Program-made: the position numbers and the translations under genes
The notes under the pieces: generated by a model
What the model saw: only the letters and a program-made list of their open reading frames with translations
Databases searched by the model: none
What the model was told of the DNA's origin: nothing
Shown here: positions 1-8,461 of the stretch, piece by piece
Position numbering within the stretch: position 1 is the stretch's first letter
Layout: every line of letters begins with the position of its first letter
Origin: SUP05 sp964577715
GTDB taxonomy: Bacteria > Pseudomonadota > Gammaproteobacteria > PS1 > Pseudothioglobaceae
DNA: 24,933 nucleotides
Assembly: GCA_964577715.1 (NCBI GenBank)
Contig: CAZOAA010000023.1
Span: 1 to 24,933, forward strand
Reading direction: 5' to 3'

Positions 1-125
1 TGTAAATAGCCATTTGGCTCAGGCGGAAAACGAGTTTGGATCGATGAGTGTAAGCCAGAATCCAAATCTTCATTGATTTGATTGCGAATAAAATTGGTTG
101 TTTCTACTGGCGCGTTGTCGCTCAT
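1..125 (-). CDS. glnS: Glutaminyl-tRNA synthetase, N-terminal part (cut by window edge)
   Basis: Only the first 41 codons are inside the window; the gene continues past position 1. The minus-strand ATG is at 125. The N-terminus contains TNFIRNQINEDLDSG followed by TRFPPEPNGYL, which matches the start of E. coli GlnRS, including the class I synthetase segment just before the HIGH motif (the HIGH residues themselves lie outside the window). GlnRS charges tRNA-Gln with glutamine in the cytoplasm. Its presence argues for a gammaproteobacterium, because many other bacteria make Gln-tRNA through the GatCAB amidotransferase. The gene diverges from waaC with only 87 bases between the two start codons and is not functionally tied to the LPS genes. 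I am confident of the family from the N-terminal match alone. Confidence 0.92.
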   Translation of the reverse strand, partial: MSDNAPVETTNFIRNQINEDLDSGLHSSIQTRFPPEPNGYL

Positions 126-152
126 AATTCAAACTTAGAAAATAATGCGCAA

Positions 153-161
153 ATTATATCA
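153..161 (-). promoter_or_regulatory. Extended -10 promoter for glnS
   Basis: On the minus strand the sequence reads TGATATAAT, a perfect -10 hexamer (153-158) preceded by an extended-10 TG (160-161). Transcription would start near 146, giving a leader of about 20 bases before the glnS ATG at 125. No good -35 hexamer lies 17 bases upstream, as is common for extended -10 promoters. The element forms one arm of the inverted repeat at 144-191. Confidence 0.55.
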
Positions 162-175
162 TTAAACACTCATAC

Positions 176-184
176 TGATATATT
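176..184 (+). promoter_or_regulatory. Extended -10 promoter for waaC operon
   Basis: The plus strand reads TGATATATT, an extended -10 that is the near mirror image of the glnS element. Transcription would begin near 191, leaving about 22 bases before the waaC ATG at 213. The position where this promoter's -35 would lie (about 156-161) overlaps the glnS -10, so the two promoters probably cannot be occupied at once. Weaker than the glnS element because the hexamer is TATATT. Confidence 0.45.
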
Positions 185-212
185 GCGCATTGCACGTAGT
201 AAAATCTATTTT

Positions 213-1202
213 ATGAAAATTGCAATTGTAAAACTCTCAGCACTTGGTGATATTATTCACGCTATGGTTGCACTGCAATTTATCAAGCAACATTTTCCTG
301 ATTCAACTATTGATTGGGTTGTGGAAGAAAGTTTTAAAGGTGTTTTAGTTAACAATCCAGACATTAATAAAATACATACGGTTAATATTAAAAAAGCTAA
401 GCAAAAAAAATCTTTTGTATTATTATTTCAAGAATTAAAAAAACTCAGAAAATTACAAAAATATGATGTAGTTATCGATGCTCAAGGGTTAATTAAATCT
501 GCTATTGTTTCAAGGCTGGTTAAATCTAATCGAGTCAGTGGGTTTGATAAGCATTCAATACGCGAATCACTCGCATCTATTCTGTACAGCCATACAACAA
601 CTATTGCTTATGATGCAAATACAATTGATCGTAATATAAGGGTGATTTGTAATCCTTTAAATATTAAAGTATCGAGTCAAGAAATTATTCATAAAAAACC
701 ATTTTTGTTTACAAGAAGCAGCGTAAAAATTCCCGGCAAGCCTTATATTGTTTTTATTATTGGCTCAACCTGGGAGAGTCGAAATTATCCAAAAGAAAAG
801 TTTGTGCAAATAGCACAATCTTTGCAAATTAATTGCTTAGTGGCTTGGGGCAGTAGTTCAGAAAAAGTAAAGGCAAATTGGATGGCTAAGCAATCAGAAT
901 TTATTAATGTATTGCCAAAGCTTGATTTAGACGATTTAAAGCAAATCATTCAGTGTTCTAGCCTTTTAATTGGAAATGATACTGGCCCTACACATATGGC
1001 TTGGGGTTTAAATGTGCCATCTATTACTTTATTTGGTCCTACACCAGTGAATAGAGTTTATCAAACACCAATCAATAAAGTGTTAAAATCAAATTCCATA
1101 GTAGATCATTTTAAGTTGGATAAAAATGATTATTCTATCTCAGAGATCAAAGTAGAGGATATAGTAAAAATGTCAAAAGACTTATTAAGGGGGAAACTAT
1201 GA
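213..1202 (+). CDS. waaC: Lipopolysaccharide heptosyltransferase I
   Basis: A GT9 enzyme that transfers L-glycero-D-manno-heptose from ADP-heptose to Kdo2-lipid A at the inner face of the inner membrane. From the ATG at 213 the protein has 329 residues and starts MKIAIVKLSALGD, with the GT9 catalytic Asp at residue 13. The conserved IDAQGLIKSA segment lies at 88-97 and the nucleotide-sugar site DTGPTH at 256-261. The open frame extends upstream to a TTG at 78, but those 45 residues resemble no WaaC and would overlap glnS, so 213 is chosen; there is no clear Shine-Dalgarno site. The stop overlaps the ugd start by four bases (ATGA), implying coupling. The form resembles Campylobacterota WaaC more than the enterobacterial one. 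Confidence 0.9.
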   Translation: MKIAIVKLSALGDIIHAMVALQFIKQHFPDSTIDWVVEESFKGVLVNNPDINKIHTVNIKKAKQKKSFVLLFQELKKLRKLQKYDVVIDAQGLIKSAIVSRLVKSNRVSGFDKHSIRESLASILYSHTTTIAYDANTIDRNIRVICNPLNIKVSSQEIIHKKPFLFTRSSVKIPGKPYIVFIIGSTWESRNYPKEKFVQIAQSLQINCLVAWGSSSEKVKANWMAKQSEFINVLPKLDLDDLKQIIQCSSLLIGNDTGPTHMAWGLNVPSITLFGPTPVNRVYQTPINKVLKSNSIVDHFKLDKNDYSISEIKVEDIVKMSKDLLRGKL

Positions 1203-2365
1203 AGATAACCATTGCCGGCACCGGCTATGTAGGCCTTTCCAACGCCATGCTTTTATCCCAAAAGCATGAAGTTATTGCCCTTGATATTGACCCCTCTAAG
1301 ATAGACAAACTAAACAATAAAATCTCGCCAATAGTTGATGCTGAGATTACAGATTTTATAACCAATAAAGACCTTAACTTTACAGCTACGCTAGATAAAG
1401 AACTAGCTTATAAAGATGCTGACTTTGTCATCATTGCTACACCAACAGATTACGACACAGTTAGTAACTATTTTAATACCACTTCAGTAGAAGCAGTCAT
1501 TCAAGATGTAATAGATATTAATCCAAATGCCATAATGATTATTAAATCAACCGTTCCAGTTGGTTATACTCGAGATATTAAAAATAAGTTTAATAATGAC
1601 AATATTATCTTCTCACCAGAGTTTTTAAGGGAAGGTTTAGCGCTATATGACAATCTTTATCCGTCACGAATTATTGTGGGTGAGCAATCAGATAGGGCAA
1701 AAGTGTTTGCAGGCCTTCTGTCAGAAGGGGCCATTAAAGATAATATAGATGTTTTATTTACTGATTCTACTGAAGCGGAGGCAATTAAACTTTTTAGTAA
1801 TACTTATTTGGCGATGCGTGTCTCATATTTTAATGAACTAGATTCTTATGCTGAAGCGCATAAACTAGATTCGAAACAAATTATTGAAGGCGTAAGCCTA
1901 GATCCTCGTATCGGTAGTCATTATAATAATCCGTCATTTGGGTATGGGGGTTATTGTCTGCCTAAAGATACTAAACAACTCAGGGCCAATTATCAAGATG
2001 TTCCTAATGCCTTAATTAGTGCTATTGTTGATGCTAATACTACCAGAAAAGACTTTATTGCAGATCAAATTCTTGCTAAAAACCCTAAAGTAGTTGGAGT
2101 GCACCGTCTTATTATGAAGTCAGGTTCTGATAACTTTAGAGCATCATCTATTCAAGGCATCATGAAACGCATTAAATCTAAAGGTATCGAAATAGTAATT
2201 TATGAGCCGGCGTTGGAAGAAGATGAATTCTTTCGCTCTAAGTTAATTAAAGACCTAAATGCATTTAAAGAAATTAGCGATATAATTGTTGCCAATAGAA
2301 TGGTAGATGAGTTAAATGATGTTAAGGACAAAGTTTATACGCGAGATTTATTTAACTCAGATTAG
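1199..2365 (+). CDS. ugd: UDP-glucose 6-dehydrogenase
   Basis: Oxidises UDP-glucose twice with NAD to UDP-glucuronate in the cytoplasm. The 388-residue length equals that of E. coli Ugd and the sequence follows it nearly end to end. The N-terminal Rossmann motif is GTGYVGLS (7-14), EFLREG is at 141-146, and the catalytic Cys is C253 in GYGGYCLPKDT. The C-terminus ends in the family's YTRDLF. A strong Shine-Dalgarno (AAGGGGG, about 5 bases from ATG) sits inside the end of waaC. The next gene, a UDP-GlcA 4-epimerase, starts 17 bases after the stop, so the pair should supply UDP-GlcA and UDP-GalA for acidic core sugars. Confidence 0.96.
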   Translation: MKITIAGTGYVGLSNAMLLSQKHEVIALDIDPSKIDKLNNKISPIVDAEITDFITNKDLNFTATLDKELAYKDADFVIIATPTDYDTVSNYFNTTSVEAVIQDVIDINPNAIMIIKSTVPVGYTRDIKNKFNNDNIIFSPEFLREGLALYDNLYPSRIIVGEQSDRAKVFAGLLSEGAIKDNIDVLFTDSTEAEAIKLFSNTYLAMRVSYFNELDSYAEAHKLDSKQIIEGVSLDPRIGSHYNNPSFGYGGYCLPKDTKQLRANYQDVPNALISAIVDANTTRKDFIADQILAKNPKVVGVHRLIMKSGSDNFRASSIQGIMKRIKSKGIEIVIYEPALEEDEFFRSKLIKDLNAFKEISDIIVANRMVDELNDVKDKVYTRDLFNSD

Positions 2366-2382
2366 GTAACACAAGGAATAAA

Positions 2383-3390
2383 ATGAAAATATTAGTAACA
2401 GGCGCCGCAGGATTTATCGGATCAGCTTTATCCATCAGATTGTTAGACAGGGGAGATGAAGTAATAGGTATTGATAATCTTAATGATTATTATGATCCTA
2501 AGTTAAAGGAAGCAAGGATGGCTCGCCATTTAGATCATCCAAATTTTACCCACGTCAATATAAACCTTGAAGACAGGGAAGGCATTAAGAAACTATTTGA
2601 AAAAGAAAAACCTCAAGGTGTGGTTAACCTTGCAGCTCAAGCTGGTGTTCGCTATTCTATTGAAAATCCATTGGCTTATGTGGATACTAATCTAGTCGGG
2701 TTTGCGCATATTTTAGAGGGTTGTCGACATAACAGTGTCAAGCATTTGGTTTATGCTTCATCTAGCTCTGTTTATGGTTCAAACACATCTATGCCATTTT
2801 CAATCCATGATAATGTGGACCATCCTTTGAGTTTATATGCGGCCACTAAAAAAGCCAATGAACTGATGGCGCATACGTATAGTAATTTATACAACTTGCC
2901 AACCACAGGCCTTAGGTTTTTTACTGTTTATGGTCCATGGGGTCGTCCAGATATGGCTTTATTTAAATTTACCAAAGCAATGTTAGAGGGTGAATCTATC
3001 CCAGTGTTTAATTACGGTAAGCATCGTCGAGACTTTACTTACATTGATGATATTGTTGAAGGCGTGATTCGAGTGTTAGATAGGCCTGCACTATCAAATT
3101 CTGATTGGGACGGCTCTGATCCAGATTCTGGAACCTCTAAAGCGCCATGGCGTGTTTATAATATTGGCAACAATGCACCTGTTGAATTAATGGATTATAT
3201 TAGTGCACTAGAAGATGCATTGGGAATCGAAGCTGATAAAGAAATGTTGCCACTACAAGATGGCGATGTGCCTGACACATATGCCAATGTTGAAGATCTG
3301 GTTAAGGAGTTTAGTTATAAACCCGATATGGAGGTAAAACAAGGCGTATCAAACTTTGTTAAATGGTATAGAGAATATCATAATTGCTGA
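2383..3390 (+). CDS. UDP-glucuronate 4-epimerase (extended SDR)
   Basis: 335-residue extended short-chain dehydrogenase/reductase. NAD-binding GAAGFIG is at residues 7-13, SSSSVYG at 126-132, and the catalytic pair is Y152/K156 (YAATK). The features DNLNDYYDP (31-39), AAQAGVRYS and FFTVYGPWGRPDMA are characteristic of the CapI/LpsL group that interconverts UDP-glucuronate and UDP-galacturonate, rather than of GalE. A Shine-Dalgarno AAGGA precedes the ATG by about five bases. It lies directly behind ugd, which makes its substrate, so the assignment rests on both family features and context. UDP-glucose 4-epimerase is the main alternative, less likely. Confidence 0.88.
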   Translation: MKILVTGAAGFIGSALSIRLLDRGDEVIGIDNLNDYYDPKLKEARMARHLDHPNFTHVNINLEDREGIKKLFEKEKPQGVVNLAAQAGVRYSIENPLAYVDTNLVGFAHILEGCRHNSVKHLVYASSSSVYGSNTSMPFSIHDNVDHPLSLYAATKKANELMAHTYSNLYNLPTTGLRFFTVYGPWGRPDMALFKFTKAMLEGESIPVFNYGKHRRDFTYIDDIVEGVIRVLDRPALSNSDWDGSDPDSGTSKAPWRVYNIGNNAPVELMDYISALEDALGIEADKEMLPLQDGDVPDTYANVEDLVKEFSYKPDMEVKQGVSNFVKWYREYHNC

Positions 3391-3520
3391 TGAATAGTCT
3401 TTGTCGATTTCTGATTGATTCGTTACAACAGCCAATGAGTATTTAATCATTCAAAATACGAGTATGCTTTATATCTGCCATTAATAAATTTGAGTCAATA
3501 TGGGGAGAATTGACAAGCCA

Positions 3521-4222
3521 ATGCATAAATTATCCATTGTTATTATTACAAAAAACGAAGAAAAATTCATAACAGATGCTATTAAATCCTCTTTGTTTGC
3601 AGATGAAATATTAATATTAGATAGTGGTTCAACGGATAATACCTGTGTTATTGCCAAAGATCTAGGAGCAAAGGTAGGGACTCAAGATTGGTTGGGTTTT
3701 GGCGCTCAAAAAAATAAAGCAGTAGAGTTAGCAAAAAATGATTGGGTGTTTGTTCTAGATTCGGATGAAAGAATCACACCTGAATTGCAAGATGAAATTA
3801 TTTTTACATTAAAAAATCCTCAATTTGATGGTTATCGAATAGCAAGGTTAAATAATTTTTTTGGCAAAAATATTAAAACTTGCGGCCTTTATCCTGATTA
3901 TAGCATTCGTCTTTTTAACAGACAGAGGGGAAAATTTAACGACGTTACGGTGCATGAAAGTGTGCAGATTAATGGCACTATAGGCAAGCTAAAAAACCAC
4001 ATGATTCATTTAGCTTATGAGACGGTCGATGAATTTATTATTAAGCAAAGAAGGTATGCATCTTTAAGTCACAAAAAGAGAAATAAATTTAAGGCACTTA
4101 TTAACCCATTTTGGACTTTTTTTAAAATATATTTTATCAAGTTCGGTTTTTTGGATGGCTGGCATGGGTTTACCATAGCAAGGTTGTATGCCAAATACAC
4201 TTTTTGGAAGTACATTAAGTGA
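3521..4222 (+). CDS. GT2 glycosyltransferase, WaaE/KdtX-like LPS core transferase
   Basis: A GT-A fold family 2 glycosyltransferase of about 233 residues. From the ATG at 3521 the protein starts with LSIVIITKNEE, followed by the nucleotide-binding DSGSTD (34-39), the metal-binding DSD at 80-82 (LDSDER), and the family's VHESV block. This arrangement is that of WaaE/KdtX proteins, which in Klebsiella and Serratia add a beta-1,4-glucose to heptose I; the sugar used here cannot be read from sequence. An in-frame ATG at 3500 is possible. I prefer 3521 because related proteins begin just before the first beta strand, although the GGGGAG motif lies 13 bases away, further than usual. The stop overlaps the GTG start of the next gene by four bases. 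Confidence 0.85.
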   Translation: MHKLSIVIITKNEEKFITDAIKSSLFADEILILDSGSTDNTCVIAKDLGAKVGTQDWLGFGAQKNKAVELAKNDWVFVLDSDERITPELQDEIIFTLKNPQFDGYRIARLNNFFGKNIKTCGLYPDYSIRLFNRQRGKFNDVTVHESVQINGTIGKLKNHMIHLAYETVDEFIIKQRRYASLSHKKRNKFKALINPFWTFFKIYFIKFGFLDGWHGFTIARLYAKYTFWKYIK

Positions 4223-5292
4223 GAATATTAATACTTAAATTTAAAACTATTGGGGATGTGCTACTAGTAACACCTTTAATGAATAATTTAAAGCATTTTT
4301 ATCCAGAATCATTAATTGATATTGCTGTAAATTCTGGAACTGAAGAAACGCTAACTTTAAACCAAAATATAAATAGAATATTAACTTATAATCGTGAAAA
4401 AAATAGAAACACGTCAATATTAAAGAAGATTTACAGAGAGTATAAGTTTGTTAAAGTTATCAATAATAATAAGTACGATATTGTTATTGATCTAGATGAA
4501 GGCGACAGAGGTGCAATTATTACAATGTTTACTGGCGCTAATATAAAAGTTGGCAGTGATTCTGTTAGGTCTAAATTATTAAAGAGTGCTTATACTAATT
4601 TCTTGCCAAAAAGGTCTAGTAAACATACTGTTGAGGTAAATCTTGACGCGTTGCGTGTGTTAAATATTCCAATTAAAGAAAAGAAAGTTGAAATTTTCTG
4701 GAGTAAAAACGATGAAAAAATTATTAATAAGAGATTATTAAATACTAATAATTTTATTCATATTCATCCATTCTCTAGAGTTGATTTAAAAGAGATTAGC
4801 ACTACATCTGTAGCAACGATTATTGATTTTTGTGAAATAAATTTAGGGATTAAAGTTGTTCTTACTTCGGCACCAGAAAAAAAAGAGTTAGGCAAGTCAA
4901 AAAAAATATTGAGTTTATGTAATTCACGCCCAATTAACCTATCTGGAGAACTAACTTTAAAACAGGTAGCCGTTGTTAATAAAAATGCAAATTTTTTTAT
5001 AGGTGTTGATACTGCAATTATGCATATTAGTGCTGCAAATGATACGCCTGTATTGGCATTTTTTGGCCCCACTAGTTCAAATATTTGGGGCCCTTGGGAT
5101 AATGATTTAGTAAAGCATGAGTTTGATAGGTGCCAGAAACTACAGATTATTGGCAAGCATAGGATATATTCTGATATAGAAAGTTATCTATCTAGGGGCT
5201 GTGATAGTAATAATTGTAAATTAATTGACTTGGATATGGATCTGATTCAACAACAAATAATCAATATGGCCAATGAAAATATTAATTCTTAA
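4219..5292 (+). CDS. GT9 heptosyltransferase, WaaQ-like, diverged copy
   Basis: 357-residue GT9 protein starting at GTG 4219 in a GTGA overlap with the preceding gene. IGDVLLVTPL (11-20) carries the catalytic Asp at 13 and GVDTAIMH (262-269) forms the sugar-nucleotide site, as in WaaQ (heptosyltransferase III). It is a tandem paralogue of the next gene. Where that protein has SRWMFKCIS (185-193), this one has SRVDLKEIS (186-194): the Lys is kept but the Trp, Phe and Cys are not. Near the C-terminus only two of four cysteines remain (C328, C333). It may use a different acceptor or donor or have reduced activity. It ends 20 bases inside the next gene. Confidence 0.82.
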   Translation: MRILILKFKTIGDVLLVTPLMNNLKHFYPESLIDIAVNSGTEETLTLNQNINRILTYNREKNRNTSILKKIYREYKFVKVINNNKYDIVIDLDEGDRGAIITMFTGANIKVGSDSVRSKLLKSAYTNFLPKRSSKHTVEVNLDALRVLNIPIKEKKVEIFWSKNDEKIINKRLLNTNNFIHIHPFSRVDLKEISTTSVATIIDFCEINLGIKVVLTSAPEKKELGKSKKILSLCNSRPINLSGELTLKQVAVVNKNANFFIGVDTAIMHISAANDTPVLAFFGPTSSNIWGPWDNDLVKHEFDRCQKLQIIGKHRIYSDIESYLSRGCDSNNCKLIDLDMDLIQQQIINMANENINS

Positions 5293-6355
5293 ATTTCGTA
5301 ATATTGGCGATGTATTATTAGCAGTTCCTCTGCTTAGTAATTTAAAAAAATATTACCCAAATTCACAAATAGATGTTTCGGTCAATAAGGAAACTGAGTC
5401 TATGGTTTCTTTAAATCCTAACATTAATAAGATTATTCCTTATGATAGGAATAAAATTAAGTCATTAGGTTTTATAAGGAGAGCTATAGAGGAGGTTATA
5501 TTTCTATATTCTTTTAAGAAGGGTAATTATGATATGATTATCAACCTAACAGAAGGCGATAGAGGCGCTCAAATTGCATGGCTTTCTGGGGCTAAAATAC
5601 GGGTTGGATATCAGAATCAGAACTGGCTATTTAGAAATGCGTTTAATTTCCATTTACCAAAGCAGAATTTAATTCATACCGTTGAACAAAGTCTCAATCC
5701 TTTAAGGGTTTTAGACATACCAATTGTAGATAAAAAAGTTAAGATTTTTTGGCCCAAAGAGGATGATAAGTTTATTGACAATTTATCTTTTATTGGTCAA
5801 AAATTTATACATATACATCCTGTTTCTAGATGGATGTTTAAATGTATTTCTGATTCTACTATGGCAAAAATTATCGATTATTGCGAAGTTGAATTGAACA
5901 TAAAAGCTGTTATAACTGCAGCACCAGTAAAGGCTGAACTGGATAGAGTTAATAATATTTTAAGTTTTTGTAAATCTGCGCCAGTCAATCTGTCTGGTAA
6001 ACTGACTTTAAAGCAAACAGCGGCACTTAATAAAAAAGCAAAAATGTTTATAGGTGTTGATACGGCAGTTATGCATATCAGTGCTGCAAATGATACGCCT
6101 GTATTGGCATTTTTTGGACCAACCGGTATAAACAATTGGGGCCCTTGGGATAATAGCAAAATGAAGTCTAGCTACCTGCAAAGAAACGGCATACAAACTA
6201 TGGGAATGCATAAGGTAATAGCTGAAAGAAGAAGTTGTCAACCATGTGGTAGTGATGGTTGCAACGGCACTAAAATTAGTGATTGCCTTATGAATTTAGA
6301 CATAACCATGATTAAAAATAGTATTTTTGAGATGATAAATGAAAAAAGTAATTAA
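5273..6355 (+). CDS. GT9 heptosyltransferase, WaaQ-like (heptosyltransferase III type)
   Basis: 360-residue GT9 enzyme, expected to transfer heptose or a related sugar onto the inner LPS core in the cytoplasm. IGDVLLAVPL (11-20) has the catalytic Asp, SRWMFKC (185-191) corresponds to the ARQIFKC region of E. coli WaaQ, and GVDTAVMH (261-268) and WGPWDNS (289-295) match the WaaQ C-terminal domain. A Cys4 pattern C-x2-C-x4-C-x7-C (C322, C325, C330, C338) resembles the one in WaaF of this window. The start ATG lies within the end of its paralogue (20-base overlap) and its own end overlaps the next gene by 17 bases. Donor specificity is inferred from the family, not proven. Confidence 0.85.
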   Translation: MKILILKFRNIGDVLLAVPLLSNLKKYYPNSQIDVSVNKETESMVSLNPNINKIIPYDRNKIKSLGFIRRAIEEVIFLYSFKKGNYDMIINLTEGDRGAQIAWLSGAKIRVGYQNQNWLFRNAFNFHLPKQNLIHTVEQSLNPLRVLDIPIVDKKVKIFWPKEDDKFIDNLSFIGQKFIHIHPVSRWMFKCISDSTMAKIIDYCEVELNIKAVITAAPVKAELDRVNNILSFCKSAPVNLSGKLTLKQTAALNKKAKMFIGVDTAVMHISAANDTPVLAFFGPTGINNWGPWDNSKMKSSYLQRNGIQTMGMHKVIAERRSCQPCGSDGCNGTKISDCLMNLDITMIKNSIFEMINEKSN

Positions 6356-7445
6356 AGTATTGCATACAGAATGGTCTGATGGTTGGGGCGGTCAAGAGAT
6401 TCGTATTATTAATGAGATGATTGCTGTACGTGAACAAGGGGTGGAAGTTTTTTTGGCTTGTCGTGGTCACTCTATAATTAGAAAAAAAGCACTTGAAAAC
6501 AATATCCAAGTTTTTACACTACCTTTTAGAGGTAACGCAGATTTTAAAACATTATTTGATTTAAAGAAGCTTATTAAAAAACATTCAATTGATATTGTTA
6601 ATACACACAGTGGAAAAGATACTTGGGTGGGCGGTTTAGCGGCAAAATTTTCTGGCGCTAAATTTATACGAACTCGCCATTTATCTAATCGCATTCGCTC
6701 CTCACGCACTAATTTTATTAATGAATTGGCGGATTATATTTTTACCACAGGTGAAAGCGTTAGATCAGATATGATCAAATATAATCGTATTAATCCTGAG
6801 AATATTCAATCAATTCCAACTGGAGTTGATACTGATATATTTGACCCAGAAAAATATAATAGAAAAGGATGTCGTAAAAAATTTAATATACAAGATTGTG
6901 ATTTTACAATCGGAATAGTTGCAGTTCTTCGTCAATTTAAGCGACATGATTTATTTTTACAATCAGCAAGTATACTAATTAAAAAATACCCTGATAGAAA
7001 GTTTAAATTTTTAATAGCTGGAGACGGTCCAACGAAAGATGTAATTAGGGATCAAATTAATAAACTTGATTTGCAAAATAATATTATTATGTTGGGTCAT
7101 GTAGAGGCAGTTCCAGAATTATTATCTGCATTAGATATATTTATATTGACATCCGATAGTAAAGAAGGCGTTCCACAGTCTGTTATGCAAGCATTGATGA
7201 TGGGTAAGGCTGTAATAGCTACTGATGTTGGAAGTACAAAAGATCTATCGAGAGACAACCTTGTATTAGTGAAACCTAATGTTGAGGATATTGCTAATGG
7301 ATTAGGATATTTGGTTTTGAATGACACAGAAAGAGAACGGATATCTAATAATGCCCGCTCATCTATTATAAGTGATTTCTCTATATCTAGTATGTCTAAG
7401 AAAGTATTGAATGTTTATAAGAGTTTGCTAGAGATGAATAGGTAG
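6339..7445 (+). CDS. GT4 family glycosyltransferase
   Basis: 368-residue GT-B transferase of family 4. The N-terminal acceptor domain has the GGQE loop (17-20), and the linker has IPTGVD (159-164). The C-terminal donor domain has LIAGDGP (225-231) and the E-x7-E region at EGVPQSVMQ (276-284), where the second Glu is replaced by Gln (Q284), a substitution also met in active relatives. It overlaps the preceding heptosyltransferase by 17 bases, so the two are likely co-translated. Sugar and linkage cannot be told from sequence; the position suggests a core-extending transferase acting soon after the WaaQ-type heptosyltransferases. Confidence 0.85.
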   Translation: MKKVIKVLHTEWSDGWGGQEIRIINEMIAVREQGVEVFLACRGHSIIRKKALENNIQVFTLPFRGNADFKTLFDLKKLIKKHSIDIVNTHSGKDTWVGGLAAKFSGAKFIRTRHLSNRIRSSRTNFINELADYIFTTGESVRSDMIKYNRINPENIQSIPTGVDTDIFDPEKYNRKGCRKKFNIQDCDFTIGIVAVLRQFKRHDLFLQSASILIKKYPDRKFKFLIAGDGPTKDVIRDQINKLDLQNNIIMLGHVEAVPELLSALDIFILTSDSKEGVPQSVMQALMMGKAVIATDVGSTKDLSRDNLVLVKPNVEDIANGLGYLVLNDTERERISNNARSSIISDFSISSMSKKVLNVYKSLLEMNR

Positions 7446-7453
7446 TTTTTAAT

Positions 7454-8452
7454 ATGAAAATATTGGTTTCTTCTCCTGGAAAGTTGCGGACTGTCCCTAT
7501 GGGTGAGTTTTCCGTAGAGGCATTAAAAGAACTGGGTCATGAGGTTGAGTTATTTGATTTTTCTCCTAATATCATTGAAAGAGCCTTTAAAAAATTTGTT
7601 AATAAGTACACACTATTAAATACAAGGTTTATTGACAAAGTTAATAGTGTAAATCCAGATTTAGTACTGATAATTTTTGGATTTGATGTGTCTATTGATA
7701 CATTACAGTACTTAAATCAAAAAAATATAGTTGTGGCATGTTGGTGGCTTAACGATCCATTTCAGTTTGATAGATCATTAAAAAAAGCAAAATATTATGA
7801 TTTATATTTTACTAATTCAATGGTAAATGTTAAAGCATATAAAACATCAGGGGTTAATGCATATTGGCTTCCAACTGCTTGTACCCCAAATATTCATAAA
7901 AAAGTTGATAGTATAGAAAAATATAAGTGTGACATTTGTTTTGCAGGTGATTGGAGTCCATTACGAGAGCAGTGGTGTTTAGAGTTATCGCGACATTTTG
8001 ATTTAAAGATTTTCGGCCCCTGGAAGAAAAAAATAAGCAAAGATTCGCCTTTGTGGAAATTGGTTGATAATGGGTTTTTTTCTCCAAAAAAAATGACGCA
8101 AATTTTTTCCAGTGCTGATATTGTTTTTAATATACATAGTTGGTATGACAAGTATGATTTTGGCACTAATCCTAGATTGTTTGAGGCTGCTGGTTGCGGC
8201 TCTTGCCAAGTAGTTGATTGGAAAGAAGATATTGAACATTTGTTTAATGTACCAAATGAAATTTCAACCTATAAAAACAAAATAGACTTGATTAGTTTAG
8301 TCGGAAGTTTGCTTAAAGATTCAAAAAAAAGAAGTCTGATGGGGGAAATGGCTCAGAAACGTGCATATAGTGAACACTCATATAGGAATAGAATGCAATT
8401 TTTATTAAATGCTGTCAATGAGTACAAAAATATAAAATATAAAGACAATTGA
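7454..8452 (+). CDS. CgeB-like glycosyltransferase
   Basis: 332-residue protein with the layout of the CgeB/YkvP (Glyco_trans_1_2) GT-B family. It has a short N-terminal domain, WWLNDP at 97-102, LPTAC at 139-143, FAGDWSPLRE at 163-172, and the donor-site block NPRLFEAAGCG at 239-249 with the conserved Glu at 244. Such proteins are found in many polysaccharide and glycan clusters but few have been characterised, so the sugar is unknown. It begins eight bases after the previous stop. Immediately after its own stop is a good Shine-Dalgarno followed by a seven-codon ORF (8462-8485) that looks like the remnant of a lost gene. Confidence 0.75.
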   Translation: MKILVSSPGKLRTVPMGEFSVEALKELGHEVELFDFSPNIIERAFKKFVNKYTLLNTRFIDKVNSVNPDLVLIIFGFDVSIDTLQYLNQKNIVVACWWLNDPFQFDRSLKKAKYYDLYFTNSMVNVKAYKTSGVNAYWLPTACTPNIHKKVDSIEKYKCDICFAGDWSPLREQWCLELSRHFDLKIFGPWKKKISKDSPLWKLVDNGFFSPKKMTQIFSSADIVFNIHSWYDKYDFGTNPRLFEAAGCGSCQVVDWKEDIEHLFNVPNEISTYKNKIDLISLVGSLLKDSKKRSLMGEMAQKRAYSEHSYRNRMQFLLNAVNEYKNIKYKDN

Positions 8453-8461
8453 GGTATTTAT

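Larger units (their letters stand above)
144..191. repeat. Imperfect inverted repeat spanning divergent glnS/waaC promoters
   Basis: Left arm 144-160 reads AATGCGCAA, then a 2-base insertion (at), then TATATC. Right arm 177-191 reads GATATA then TTGCGCATT. The arms pair over 15 positions with a single 2-base bulge and are separated by 16 bases (161-176). The inner halves carry the two -10 elements and the outer halves carry a GCGC block that would lie at about the transcription start of each gene. It could be a regulator site or a cruciform, or simply two similar promoters facing apart. Confidence 0.5.

Noticed and set aside
78..212. 45-codon N-terminal extension of waaC from TTG at 78
   Set aside because: It overlaps glnS coding sequence and the promoter region, matches no WaaC, and the canonical N-terminus begins at the ATG at 213.
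3390..3446. 18-residue ORF overlapping the epimerase stop (TGATG)
   Set aside because: Although the overlap is suggestive, it is too short to separate from chance in AT-rich DNA and has no ribosome-binding site or recognisable sequence. The rest of the 3391-3520 gap shows no convincing promoter or terminator.
4764..6159. Antisense ORFs of 130 and 93 codons opposite the two WaaQ-like genes
   Set aside because: They mirror each other only because the sense genes are paralogues; no start signals and the sense frames are clearly the coding ones.
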